Assembly: GCA_950097015.1 (NCBI GenBank)
Contig: CATNEN010000039.1
Coordinates: 4,042,001 to 4,106,000 of the forward strand
Source of the DNA: Macrostomum hystrix
Lineage: Eukaryota > Platyhelminthes > Macrostomidae
Direction: 5' to 3'
Length of the DNA stretch: 64,000 nucleotides
Part shown: positions 46,876 to 58,700 of the stretch, one piece after another
Layout: every line of letters begins with the position of its first letter
How positions within the stretch are numbered: position 1 is the stretch's first letter
Notes under the pieces: model-generated
Databases searched by the model: none
What the model saw: the letters and a program-made list of their open reading frames with translations, nothing else
Told to the model about the DNA's origin: nothing
Made by a program: the position numbers and the translations under genes

Positions 46876-46944
46876 TCTCCTGCTGCTTCTCTAGAAAAGC
46901 TTCTGGTAAGGCTTGCCACTGAAACATCCAAATGTCTTCTTTAA
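46876..46944. repeat. Left copy of a 70-bp repeat bounding the 24-bp array
   Basis: CTGCTGCTTCTCTA...GGTAAGGCTTGCCACTG...CCAAATGT...TTTAACC. The partner is at 48262-48330, about 88% alike, same orientation. Confidence 0.88.
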
Positions 46945-48266
46945 CCAAGTCCATTTCTCACCTCTCTTCAAAACTCATTTCTCACCCTGCTTCAATATCC
47001 ATCTCCCACCCCGCTTCAATATCCATTTCTCACCCCGTTTCAATACCCATTTCTCACCCCGCTTCAATATCCATTTCTCACCCCGCTTCAATATCCATTT
47101 CTCACCCCGCTTCAATATCCATTTCTCATCTCTCTTCAGTATCCATTTCTCACCCCGCTTCAATATCCATTTCTCACCCCGCTTCAATATCCATTTCTCA
47201 CCCCGCTTCAATATCCATCTCCCACCCCGCTTCAATATCTATTTCTCACCTATCTTTAATATCCATTTCTCACCCCGCTTCAATATCCATTTCTCACCCC
47301 GTTTCAATACCCATTTCTCACCCCGCTTCAATATCCATTTCTCACCCCGTTTCAATACCCATTTCTCACCCCGCTTCAATATCCATTTCTCACCCCGCTT
47401 CAATATCCATTTCTCACCCCGCTTCAATATCCATTTCTCACCCCGCTTCAATATCCATTTCTCACCCCGCTTCAATATCCATTTCTCACCCCGCTTCAAT
47501 ATCCATTTCTCACCCCGTTTCAATACCCATTTCTCACCCCGCTTCAATATCCATTTCTCACCCCGCTTCAATATCCATTTCTCACCCCGTTTCAATACCC
47601 ATTTCTCACCCCGCTTCAATATCCATTTCTCACCCCGTTTCAATACCCATTTCTCACCCCGCTTCAATATCCATTTCTCACCCCGTTTCAATATCCATTT
47701 CTCACCCCGTTTCAATACCCATTTCTCACCCCGCTTCAATATCCATTTCTCACCCCGTTTCAATACCCATTTCTCACCCCGCTTCAATATCCATTTCTCA
47801 CCCCGCTTCAATATCCATTTCTCACCCCGCTTCAATATCCATTTCTCATCTCTCTTCAGTATCCATTTCTCACCCCGCTTCAATATCCATTTCTCACCCC
47901 GCTTCAATATCCATTTCTCACCCCGCTTCAATATCCATTTCTCACCCCGTTTCAATACCCATTTCTCACCCCGCTTCAATTTCCATTTCTCACCCCGTTT
48001 CAATACCCATTTCTCACCCCGCTTCAATATCCATTTCTCACCCCGCTTCAATATCCATTTCTCACCCCGTTTCAATACCCATTTCTCACCCCGCTTCAAT
48101 ATCCATTTCTCACCCCGCTTCAATATCCATTTCTCACCCCGCTTCAATATCCATTTCTCATCTCTCTTCAGTATCCATTTCTCACCCCGCTTCAATATCC
48201 ATTTCTCACCCCGCTTCAATATCCATTTCTCACCCCGCTTCAATATCCATTTCTCACCCCGCTTCT
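46945..48266. repeat. 24-bp minisatellite, about 55 copies
   Basis: Core CACCCCGCTTCAATATCCAT with TTTCTC and a GTTTCAATACCC variant. Period 24 keeps several frames open on both strands for more than 350 codons; composition is purely repetitive. A variant block with CTCATCTCTCTTCAGTATCC occurs at about 47130, 47850 and 48160, showing block duplication. Confidence 0.98.
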
Positions 48267-48330
48267 GCTGCTTCTCTAAAAAGGCTTCTGGTAAGGCTTG
48301 CCACTGTAACACCCAAATGTATTATTTAAC
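48262..48330. repeat. Right copy of the 70-bp boundary repeat
   Basis: Direct repeat of 46876-46944. Confidence 0.88.
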
Positions 48331-49985
48331 CTCATCTCCCCCTACTGAATGCTATACAGTAATTGTTTAGTTGCTCACTAATATTCAGTTATAATGATGA
48401 TCACTACTAGTTAGTTTCCGTGTCTTTCTTTGAGTCAATGTGTTTTTGTACCCTCCTGTTGTTTTTAATAAACACTGCTGAAACAGTTCGGCTTCTGCTT
48501 ATAAAAAGTTAACCTAATTGCTTATTCTTGTTTGTTAAACAGATCCCCTACAAGATAAATTTGACACTAATATGATTTGAAAATGCTGTTTAAAATATCG
48601 CTACATTTCAGTTGGTTAAAGTTGTTCACCAGTTTTGTTTTCTATTCAATTTACCTGCAAATTTTTTTATTTAGTGAATTGCTGAAACTGGACACACGCG
48701 GTCACCTCAATCACAGTTTATTTAATATGCCTAAAACTGTAGGCCTTCTTAAGTCTCCGATCGCTTTATTCATGAAGTTTGTGCCACTTTGCACAATCAG
48801 TTTTTGTCATTTATTTATTGATGCGGCATCGATCATTGATGTCCATTTGTTGCTGTTCTTTTTTCCTGAGTCATTTTTTGTCAAGCGTCTCCGAGGCGAG
48901 ACAGCGTACCTTGATTGTTGATTATTATTAAACATAGATAAACTTATTGAATGTCTACATATTTATGTATTGCACTTTCAGTGTACAAATACGAAAGTAA
49001 GACCTGTACTTTTATTTGAGATTGCGGTGAAGAATTTGAGTCTTTCATGTGAGTTCGCTTTTTCCATCTGTTCCAATGCCGCACTAGCTTGTACTAGCTT
49101 GATGATTTTCGCCTCTCAGCTTCTCTGCTTCACATTGCTGGCAGTGTTAAGCATGGTAGCCTCTACTGTTTGAATAAAAAAAAAGATTAACGGAGAAAGT
49201 AGTGATTGATCGCTAATCCTCTTGGCACTGCTAGCTAGCTGGGCTGTGGAAGAAAGAAAATTGATTTTTGTCTTCTTCTGGTATCCGATAAGCGCTTTCC
49301 TGTGCTTGCTCGTCTGTCATCATCAGTTTATTGTTGCCATGCTATTGTTTCATTTCCGATAGTTAAAGGTAAATCTTAAAATTCGCTGATTTTCTATTAA
49401 AATCAATTAACTAGCATATGCATAGCACAGCTTGATTTTAATAAGGCCGGGATAATTTAGTTAGAATTTACTTTAGCCATAGTAAATTATTGTCTATTTG
49501 ACATTTCCAATCGATAATATAGATAGCTGCTCATTTTCCACAGGCACTAAGCTGGACAATGTTCTATTCTATAATTTGTAAGTTATTATCCTCCTAATAT
49601 TTTCTGTAAAAAGTAATCTAACTTGTGCTTTCGTAGTTGGTTTGTTTATTTATTTGTCCTGATATCTGTCGGCTGTTAGGAGGCTGCGAAGATATGTGAG
49701 AATGTTCTGCTCTGACTTTGATTATCTGCTTGTTTATCTTCATTTTTATTGAAAATCCTTTTGAATCGTTTTCTGACTGCCTCCAATGCCGGCTCACTGA
49801 GAACTGAGCATGGCTCCGTGTCTGGGAAATAAAGTTCAATTTAATAGCAAATCTAGGTTTTACAGTCGATAATGAAGCACTATTTAACAAAAAGCAGCAG
49901 AATGGCAGTCTTCTGATTATGCCACTTAACTTTTTTGTTATCTTGCGGCATCTGACAATGCGATTTGTGATATATTTCAACTAAT
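48331..49985. other. AT-rich region without recognised gene
   Basis: 1.65 kb. AATAAA occurs near 48467 and 49172, either of which could end a + strand transcript, for example a very long zinc-finger 3' end. Short open frames (48577-48921 +, 49618-49980 -) have AT-rich codons and no domains; I do not call them genes. Confidence 0.4.
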
Positions 49986-49989
49986 TCAC

Positions 49990-51955
49990 AAACAACAACT
50001 AGGAAAACACAGATATCCACCAATACCTAGAGAATCCCAACCAATATCTACAGAATCCCCTCTAATCCGGAGAGAATCGCAACCAATATCTACAGAATCC
50101 CCACTAATCCGGAGAGAATCCCAACCAATATCTACAGAATCCCCTCTAATCCGGAGAGAATCCCAACCAATATCTACAGAATCCCCTCTAATCCGGAGAG
50201 AATCCCAACCAATATCTACAGAATCCCCTCTAATCCGGAGAGAATTGCAACCAATATCTACAGAATCCCCTCTAATCCGGAGAGAATCCCAACCAATATC
50301 TACAGAATCCCCTCTAATCCGGAGAGAATTGCAACCAATATCTACAGAATCCCCTCTAATCCGGAGAGAATTGCAACCAATATCTACAGAATCCCCTCTA
50401 ATCCTGAGAGAATCCCAACCAATATCTACAGAATCCCCTCTAATCCTGAGAGAATCCCAACCAATATCTACAGAATCCCCACTAATCCTGAGAGAATCCC
50501 AACCAATATCTACAGAATCCCCTCTAATCCGGAGAGAATTGCAACCAATATCTACAGAATCCCCACTAATCCTGAGAGAATCCCAACCAATATCTACAGA
50601 ATCCCCTCTAATCCGGAGAGAATCCCAACCAATATCTACAGAATCCCCTCTAATCCGGAGAGAATCCCAACCAATATCTACAGAATCCCCACTAATCCGG
50701 AGAGAATCCCAACCAATATCTACAGAATCCCCTCTAATCCGGAGAGAATCTCAACCAATATCTACAGAATCTCCTCTAATCCGGAGAGAATATCCCAACC
50801 AATATCTACAGAATCCCCTCTAATCCGGAGAGAATCCCAACCAATATCTACAGAATCCCCTCTAATCCGGAGAGAATCCCAACCAATATCTACAGAATCC
50901 CCTCTAATCCGGAGAGAATCCCAACCAATATCTACAGAATCCCCTCTAATCCGGAGAGAATCCCAACCAATATCTACAGAATCCCCTCTAATCCGGAGAG
51001 AATCCCAACCAATATCTACAGAATCCCCTCTAATCCTGAGAGAATCTCAACCAATATCTACAGAATCCCCTCTAATCCGGAGAGAATCTCAACCAATATC
51101 TACAGAATCCCCTCTAATCCGGAGAGAATCTCAACCAATATCTACAGAATCCCCTCTAATCCGGAGAGAATCCCAACCAATATCTACAGAATCTCCCTGA
51201 ATCCCCACTAATCCGGAGAGAATCCCAACCAATATCTACAGAATCCCCTCTAATCCGGAGAGAATCCCAACCAATATCTACAGAATCCCCACTAATCCGG
51301 AGAGAATCCCAACCAATATCTACAGAATCTCCCTGAATCCCCTCTAATCCGGAGAGAATTGCAACCAATATCTACAGAATCCCCTCTAATCCGGAGAGAA
51401 TCCCAACCAATATCTCCCTGAATCCCCTCTAATCCGGAGAGAATCCCAACCAATATCTACAGAATCCCCTCTAATCCGGAGAGAATCCCAACCAATATCT
51501 ACAGAATCCCCTCTAATCCGGAGAGAATCCCAACCAATATCTACAGAATCCCCACTAATCCGGAGAGAATCCCAACCAATATCTACAGAATCCCCTCTAA
51601 TCCGGAGAGAATCCCAACCAATATCTACAGAATCCCCACTAATCCGGAGAGAATCCCAACCAATATCTACAGAATCCCCACTAATCCGGAGAGAATCCCA
51701 ACCAATATCTACAGAATCCCCACTAATCCGGAGAGAATCCCAACCAATATCTACAGAATCCCCTCTAATCCGGAGAGAATCCCAACCAATATCTACAGAA
51801 TCCCCTCTAATCCGGAGAGAATCCCAACCAATATCTACAGAATCCCCTCTAATCCGGAGAGAATCCCAACCAATATCTACAGAATCCCCTCTAATCCGGA
51901 GAGAATCCCAACCAATATCTACAGAATCTCCCTGAATACCCTCTAATCCCAACAG
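49990..51955. repeat. 42-bp minisatellite, about 46 copies
   Basis: Core CCAACCAATATCTACAGAAT plus CCCCTCTAATCCGGAGAG. Variants: CCACTAATCC, GAATTGCAACC, CTGAGAG. Near 51190, 51330, 51415 and 51930 the unit is altered by a CTCCCTGAAT insertion. The multiple-of-three period gives long open frames on both strands. It ends 80 bp before the TRIM-like gene. Confidence 0.98.
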
Positions 51956-52021
51956 AACCCCCCTCTCAACATCTACAGAATGCACACCAATCCGACCAAT
52001 CCGTATAGAATCCCAATTTTC

Positions 52022-52051
52022 AATATCTCATCCAGCGCCTACCTCGAAGTA
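52022..52051 (+). promoter_or_regulatory. Splice acceptor before the TRIM-like start
   Basis: ATATCTCATCCAG ends at 52035, 16 nt before the ATG at 52052. Confidence 0.4.
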
Positions 52052-54745
52052 ATGTCAAACGCTTCAAAGCGCCACCAGCCGCACTGCGATGACGATGATC
52101 TTGAAGGCGCCGACAGCCTAGACGACATTTCGGAGCTCGTCCGCTGTCCAGCCTGCGGCGGCGACTTCTCGGAGCCGCATCTGCTGCCGTGCGGCGACTC
52201 GCTGTGCCGCAGCTGCTTTTTCGACCTGCCAGCCAGGGCCACGGTCCAGCCGAGTCCGCGCCAGCTTCGGCGCTGCCCGCGCTGCCATCGAGACTGCTGC
52301 GCCGACGGCAGCGAGCTGCGCCGCGATGCCAAGACTGAGTGGATCCTGCGGCAGAGGCAGCGGCAAATTCAACGTCGGCAGCTTAACGAAGACTCGTCAG
52401 CGACGACTGCGGCTGCCACTGCGGCCTGCAGCCTGGCGCACTGCGGCCTGCCCGCTGAAGGCCTCGGCTGCTTCTGTGAGCGGCCCCTCTGCGCTGCACA
52501 CCTGGAGCAGGACCTGCAGCAGTTCCGCAGCATCAGGGACTCTCTAATCACCAGTCTGAACAGGGTGGGTTCCGCTTAAACAGTAGAGAGACCACAGGGC
52601 TATTTCGAATACCCGCTGCCTACTTCACGACAGCTCCCAAACCGAATGACCGATTTTCGTGAAAGTCCAGCATATGGATCAAAAAGTTCCGCTCTTGACG
52701 ATGAACTAACTTTCAAAGCCGTCCGAGTCTGCATCGTCGAGATATTCAGTGATTCTTGTCGAAGACCCTGTTGCCAAGGAAACATTGAACTGTATAAACT
52801 TCTGTGGCGAATCTTTATTGGTTAAAAATGAAAACAATTAACAATTAAATCAACCCCAAATTGTTAAGATTGATAGCCGACTTGGCTACATGAGGAAATT
52901 TTGTATGCTGAAAATGATGCCTATACGACTATTGGCATAACAAGAATCTTGGAACATCTCGACGATGCCGACTTTGTTATGCCGTACACATTTTTAAAAA
53001 TATATTTTTATCTAATTATAGGCTAGTAATGGATAATTTAACATTTGGAATGAGCGAATGGGCTGCCGGGTGAAGTACATGATTGGTGCCCCCGCGCTCT
53101 GCAGGTCCGCGAGCAGTCGCTATCTCGAGCCACCGCCATGCAGGAGCTGCTGGCGGCTCACGACCGCGCCATGGAACTACTGGACGCCCTGGCCGAGCGG
53201 CTGGCCCAGTGCCGCCAGCGGGTCTCGACGCGGCTGTCCGCTGCAGCTGCCGGCATCAAAGCTGAGCTGGCGGCGTTGAACTTCGCCGAGGAGCTGAACT
53301 CCGAGGCGAACGCCGCCGAGGCAGCCGGAGATGCGGTTCGCGCCTGCCGTCAGCTGCGGCAGCTGCAGCTCTGCCTCGGAGACGCCGGTGACTTCACCGC
53401 CAGCAGCCAGTTCTTCCAGGACCCGGTGGACGCCACCGTGGAGCTGGCGCAGTTGCTGGCGGATCAGGCGGAGCCGTTGATGAAAGACGTCGAGGCCGGG
53501 GACGGTGGCGCCATCAGGCGGTTGTTCGCCGAGCAGCAGATCAATCCGCGCTTCTGCAGCTTTAATCTTCCGGTGGGATTTAGTGCCACCGCCGCAACCG
53601 TGTGCAGCCAGACTGAGGGCTATTATGTGGACCAGTTCACAGTTTCCTCTGCTCGCAGCGAGGGCGCCAAGCCCCTGCCAGCCTTCTGTCTCGCTATCGG
53701 CGGCAGTCACAAGCAGTTGCTTTGCGTGATCTACTACGGAGTCAGCACCGACTGCTCGTCCGTTGAACTCTGCGCCGGATTCGTTGCGCCCAGCTTGGCT
53801 GCTCTGCCCGGCGATGGGTGGGACGCGGCTGACTCCCTGGTCGGGCTGCACTGCTGCAACAGGAGCCAGTGCCACTTCCTCCTGACGGCCTCCGGCTGCC
53901 TGCTGGAGACCGACCTGGCCGGCCAGCTGCTGCGCCAGTTCCCCAGCCTGCGCGCCCCGACGCCTGTCAGCGGCTTCGCTATCGACGCCGACGCCGAGAA
54001 GATTTACGTCCTGGCTGCTGACGGCCAGCTGGTGCGGATCTGCCGCGAGTCGGCCGAGTCTGTAGGGCCGCCAGTCCGGGCCCTGCCCGCCCCGGCGTCG
54101 GCCGCCTCGCTGGCTGTCCTCGGTAGCCGTCTGCTTCTGGCTGGCGGCTCGGAAACCCTGTTCCTGCTCAACCCGTTGTCGCTTGCTGTCACGCCACTGC
54201 GTCCGCGTCCTGGACGACCGGGCGAGTCAGCAGCTCCGGTGACGCCGGGTGTCACTTCGACCGCGGATACAGTTGTGACTCATGTCAACTGCGGGCTGGC
54301 CGCCGTCTGCTGGATTCCACAGGCTCAGAGTCAGAGCTCGTTGCTCATAGCAACGTCGGTGCCCGATCTGCGCCTCCTGATGGCGCCCACTGGCGACGAG
54401 GTGCAGCAACTGCCAGCGCCCCACTGTCCTGGAATAAGTGCAGGCACTCGCAGTTTCGGTTGTTTTGGTGTTACATTCTGCCAGCGTTTAAATGCGCACC
54501 TGCCACTAATTAGCAGCGCCGGCAGCGCCAGGTCGCGCTTGTTGATGTGCTCAGCGTCCGGGCGGCATCAGCAGACCAGGCTGTTTCTGTTGGCTTTTCC
54601 ACCTATCGCTGAGCTGCCCGCATCAGTTGAACCGTCCATCGACCTGGCCTCTAGCCTAGCCGCTTGCGTTGGCCCCACTCTTTGTAATTGTTCTTGGTGC
54701 ATGAACAGGTGCATTCACCTGAGCTCTTACCTGCTGCCTATCTGA
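52052..54745 (+). CDS. TRIM-like RING / B-box / coiled-coil protein, 2 exons, 717 aa
   Basis: Exons 52052-52564 and 53105-54745 (phase 0; donor GTGGGT, acceptor CTCTGCAG), stop TGA. The RING is at 32-78: C32PAC35, C47, D49, C52RSC55, C75PRC78. The third-pair ligand that is normally His is Asp (LPCGDSLCRSC, usual LPCGHxxC). A degenerate B-box-like Cys/His cluster follows (HCGLPAEGLGCFCERPLCAAH, about 133-153). Exon 2 starts with a coiled coil (AMQELLAAHDRAMELLDALA onwards, about 180-300), then a region of repeated beta-type segments (about 330-690; SGFAIDADAEKIYVLAADGQ, ASLAVLGSRLLLAGG) like an NHL/Kelch-type propeller. TRIM proteins are E3 ubiquitin ligases; whether the H-to-D RING still binds E2 is open. 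The extra upstream ATG at 51980 lies before the acceptor and is not used in this model. No orthologue recognised. Confidence 0.85.
52565..53104. other. Intron of the TRIM-like gene, no tandem repeat seen
   Basis: 540 bp, AT-rich, one of the few introns here without a minisatellite. Confidence 0.6.
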
Positions 54746-54852
54746 GCTCACTCATAGCCTTACTCTATGCAAGCCTTGACTACGCTTTTAAGGTTGATGT
54801 TTGTTTCTGGTCAGTTTGGGGCTAAAGTTTTGATATTATCGAAAAAGTAAAA

Positions 54853-54858
54853 AATAAA
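54853..54858 (+). terminator. Poly(A) signal AATAAA of the TRIM-like gene
   Basis: AATAAA about 110 bp after the stop codon. Confidence 0.55.
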
Positions 54859-54974
54859 TACAAAAGCTTATTTGCCTCTCCTTATAATCTTCACTTTATT
54901 TTTTCACTCATTCTAAACTTTGTCTGTGCGCTCGTCTTGCAGTCATTTTGTTCGTTTATTGCCTATATTAGCTC

Positions 54975-55088
54975 CAAGGACCACTGTAAGAAGAAGGACG
55001 GGACACTTCGTTTCTTGGAAAGCATGTTGCCTTAAAGAATAAATTTTCCAAGAAACAAAATGTCCCGTCCTTTTTCTAGTGGTCCTTG
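54975..55088. mobile_element. Short hairpin MITE
   Basis: Arms AAGGACCACTGTAAGAAGAA and its inverse (TTCTAGTGGTCCTT), with GGACGGGACA / TGTCCCGTCC and TTTCTTGGAAAG / CTTCCAAGAAA-like inner parts, form a hairpin of about 45 bp per arm. A single arm also occurs at 13055-13087 in DUR3 intron 5, so this is a dispersed family. Confidence 0.8.
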
Positions 55089-55149
55089 ATTAGCTGATGA
55101 TTTGAAATTTGAACTCACTTTTGACGAATTCGAAATTGGAAAGGTATAT

Positions 55150-55497
55150 TACACAATTTTACCTCCTATTTTGAACAAAGTCTTGTTCAAAGTTTTACAG
55201 AACTTAAATTCAAACACTTAAAGAAATATCAGCGCTTGCGGAAATTGAGTACAAACAAAGTGCCTTTCTATTGAAACTGAAGAAATTCAATTCAGACTGT
55301 CGCATTGAGGTTGACCAACTGACACTGTCTTGTTCCTGTTTTTCATTTACTCGGGGACAATTTTGGCCATAGACAGTCTGAATTGAATTTCTTCAATAGA
55401 AAGGCACTTTGTTTGTACTCAATTTCCGCAAGCGCTGATATTTCTGTTTGTTTATTTTGAACAAGACTTTGTTCAAAATAGGAGGTAAAATGGTGTA
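55150..55497. mobile_element. Long-TIR MITE, Tc1/mariner-like ends
   Basis: Arms of about 130-150 bp: left from TACACAATTTTACCTCC (55150), right ending GGAGGTAAAATGGTGTA (55497). The arms share TTTGAACAAAGTCTTGTTCA, GCGCTTGCGGAAATTGAGTA and AAATTCAATTCAGACTGTC in opposite orientation. TA lies at both borders, as expected for a TA target duplication. The left arm has an insertion (TTTTACAGAACTTAAATTCA) absent on the right. The centre (about 60 bp) is unique; no transposase. Confidence 0.85.
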
Positions 55498-55774
55498 TAA
55501 AACTATATAATAACTAGAAGCAATGTATTTCTAGTTTGTAAATGTGCGCATCAACTCAGGTTCATATTCTTAAATGTGTTCTAGAATAATAAAATATTCC
55601 CTAGAAAAACCCCTTTAGATTGAGGATGAAAATATGATAAGATCAATGGTTAAGAAGATAATTCTAGTGGGTCAATAGAGAAGTACTGGAGGCTGAGAAT
55701 TCATCTACTCGTGAACATGTTCTGTCGCTGTCGACTTCACTGTTCCTCCTTCCTCTGACTGCCGACTCGATTCG

Positions 55775-58700
55775 TCAGTTCTTGCCGTCTAGTTGCGGGC
55801 TGATTGTCGATTCAATCGTAAAGCTGGCCATTGTCGACGAGCTCTTGGCCAGCTTCTTGTAGTTGACGTCGGCGGATAGCGGCGTGCTCTCGCTGGCTGC
55901 CACCAGTGCAGCCGGGCTCTGGCTGCTGTGCCGGATGCCGTAGCCAAAGTACACTAGCAAGCCTACGGCCAGCCAGACAAAGAAGCGAATCCAGGTGACC
56001 ACCTTGATTGGGGAGAATTTCGTGATATTTGAGTAGGTGAGAATTGGGATTTAAAATAGGTGAGAATTGGGATTTCGAGTGGGTGAGAATGAGGATTTTA
56101 AATAGGTGAGAATAGAGATTTTTAGTAGGTCAGAATGGGGATTTGAAATAGTTGATAATGAGGATTCTGAGTAGGTGAAAATTATGATTTTGAGTAGGTG
56201 AGAATGAGGATTTTGAGTAGGTGAGAATGAGGATTTCGAGTAAGTGAGAATAAGGATTTTTAGTAGGTGCGGTAAGGATTTGAGTAGGTGCGGTAAGGAG
56301 TTGAGTAGGTGCGGTAAGGATTTGAGTAGGTGCGGTAAGGAGTTGAGTAGGTGCGGTAAGGAGTTGAGTAGGTGCGGTAAGGAGTTGAGTAGGTGCGGTA
56401 AGGAGTTGAGTAGGTGCGGTAAGGAGTTGAGTAGGTGCGGTAAGGAGTTGAGTAGGTGCGGTAAGGATTTGAGTAGGTGCGGTAAGGAGTTGAGTAGGTG
56501 CAGTAAGGAGTTAAGTAGGTGCGGTAAGGTGTTAAGTAGGTGCGAATAAGGATTTGAGTAGGTGCGGTAAGGATTTGAGTAGGTGCGAATAAGGATTTGA
56601 ATAGGTGCGAATAAGGATTTTGAGTAGGTGAGATTTAAAATGTGGATTTGGGATTTTAAGTAGGTGAGAATGTGTAATCTTAATTGGTGAGAACGCTGAT
56701 GTTCATTAGTTGAGAATGGGGCTTTTGATTATATGAGAATTGGGATTTGAGTTGGTGAGAATGAGGATTTTGAAAAGGCGAGAGTTGGGTTTAATAAATA
56801 GTGAATTTTTAGAGCCTAATAATCAATAATTTTATTAATATAATTTTTTAATAAAGCTAAATGATTGAAATGTTCTGCAGCTGCTATTCAAAACAAAGTA
56901 CAAACTGCACTAAATTTCTAACCAGCTGCCTAAACTGCGCATGTTTAGCAGCGCACCTGCAGCTTCATGATCAGTGTGACGTTCAGCGCCACCACCACAC
57001 AGGGCAGCAGGGGCACTCCCGGAGCTCTGAAGGTGCTGATCTGCGGGTCCTGCTGGTGGGCCAGGATCAGCAGACAGCCTGCCGCCGCCTGCAGGATGAA
57101 CAGCAGCAGCAGCAGAATCGCCCACCAGCTGGCGTCGAGCAGGTGGGCGGTGGCCAGGTTTGCCACCAGACAGGCTGAGATGACACCGGACACCAGCACC
57201 TGGCGAGTGAGGTCGGCTTGATTACCTGACCTGACCTGACCCAATCCTGACCTGACCTAATCCTGACCTGACCCAATCCTGACCTGACCCAATCCTGACC
57301 TAATCCTGACCTGACCCGGTCCTGACCTGACCTAATCCTGACCTGACCCAATCCTGACCTGACCCAATCCTGACCTAATCCTGACCTGACCCAATCCTGA
57401 CCTGACCCAATCCTGACCCAATCCTGACCTGACCCAGTCCTGACCCGACCTGTTTTTCTGGATGGCTGTAGGCACAGCAATTGGTGACAATAGACCCGAG
57501 ACAATTCTGCCCATTTCGCTGACTGCTGGGCGCACACTCTCAGGTACTGTACGCAGGCACACACTCACACAGGTGTGTAAATCTACTCTACTGACTTTCT
57601 CATCTTTCTACTGCTCACTGAACGGCCCGACTGCAGCCTACCGCGAGTCCCATCAGCGGTCCCTGCCCGGGCGCCAGCGACCTCAGGCCGGGCAGGTGGG
57701 CGAATCGTGGCTTCACGGCACCCACAGCGTCAGCTTCTTCGTCGGCCTCGTTGCTCGAATCTCCTGACATCGCGGGGCGTCGGTAGCGCAGGACGACAAC
57801 GTTGCAGGCAACAATGGTGTAGGCCACCAGAGTACCGATGGACAGGAAGTCGGCCAGGGCTTCAATGTCAAGGATCAGCGCCAGAAGAGCTGCCAGCGCG
57901 CTAGCGGAGATGATGGCCAGCACGGGCGCCCGGGTTCGCGGCCAGACGTAGGCCAGCTGACGAAAGATCAGACCGTCTGTGGCCATGGCGTACACCACCC
58001 GCGGCATGGCGTAGTTGTTGCAGTAGAGCGCCGCCGTGATGCCCGCGATGGAGCCGATGCCTTTCCAGGAAATGGGATTTCAGAATAGGGGAGCAGTAAT
58101 TCAGCACCTCAAATAATAATAACAATTGCAGGAGGGCTGCGGGCAATGGCACATCATTTGGTAAATCCCACACCGCATCCCACTTGCGATAATCCTCAAA
58201 TCCCACACTTCATCCCACCTGTGATAATCCTCGAATCCCATACCACATCCTACCTGTGATAATCCTCAAATCTCATACCACATCCCACCTGCGATAATCC
58301 TCAAATCCCGCACCGCATCCCACCTGTGATAATCCTCAAATCCCACACCGCATCCCACCTGCGATAATCTTCAAATCCCACACCGCATCCCACCTGTGAT
58401 AATCCTCAAATCCCATACCGCATCCCACCTGTGATAATCCTCAAATCCCACACCGCATCCCACCTGCGATAATCCTCAAATCCCACACCACATCCCACAC
58501 CGCATCCCACCTGCGACAATCCTCAAATCCCATACCACATCCTACCTGTGATAATCCTCAATCTCATACCACATCCTACCTGTGATAATCCTCAAATCTC
58601 ATACCACATCCCACTTGCGATAATTCTCAATCCCATACCACATCCTACCTGTGATAATCCTCAAATCTCATACCACATCCCACCTGCGATAATCCTCAAA

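Noticed and set aside
46913-48370. Open frames of 485, 465 and 357 codons over the 24-bp array
   Set aside because: Three frames on two strands are open at once, which periodicity alone predicts; a real gene would favour one.
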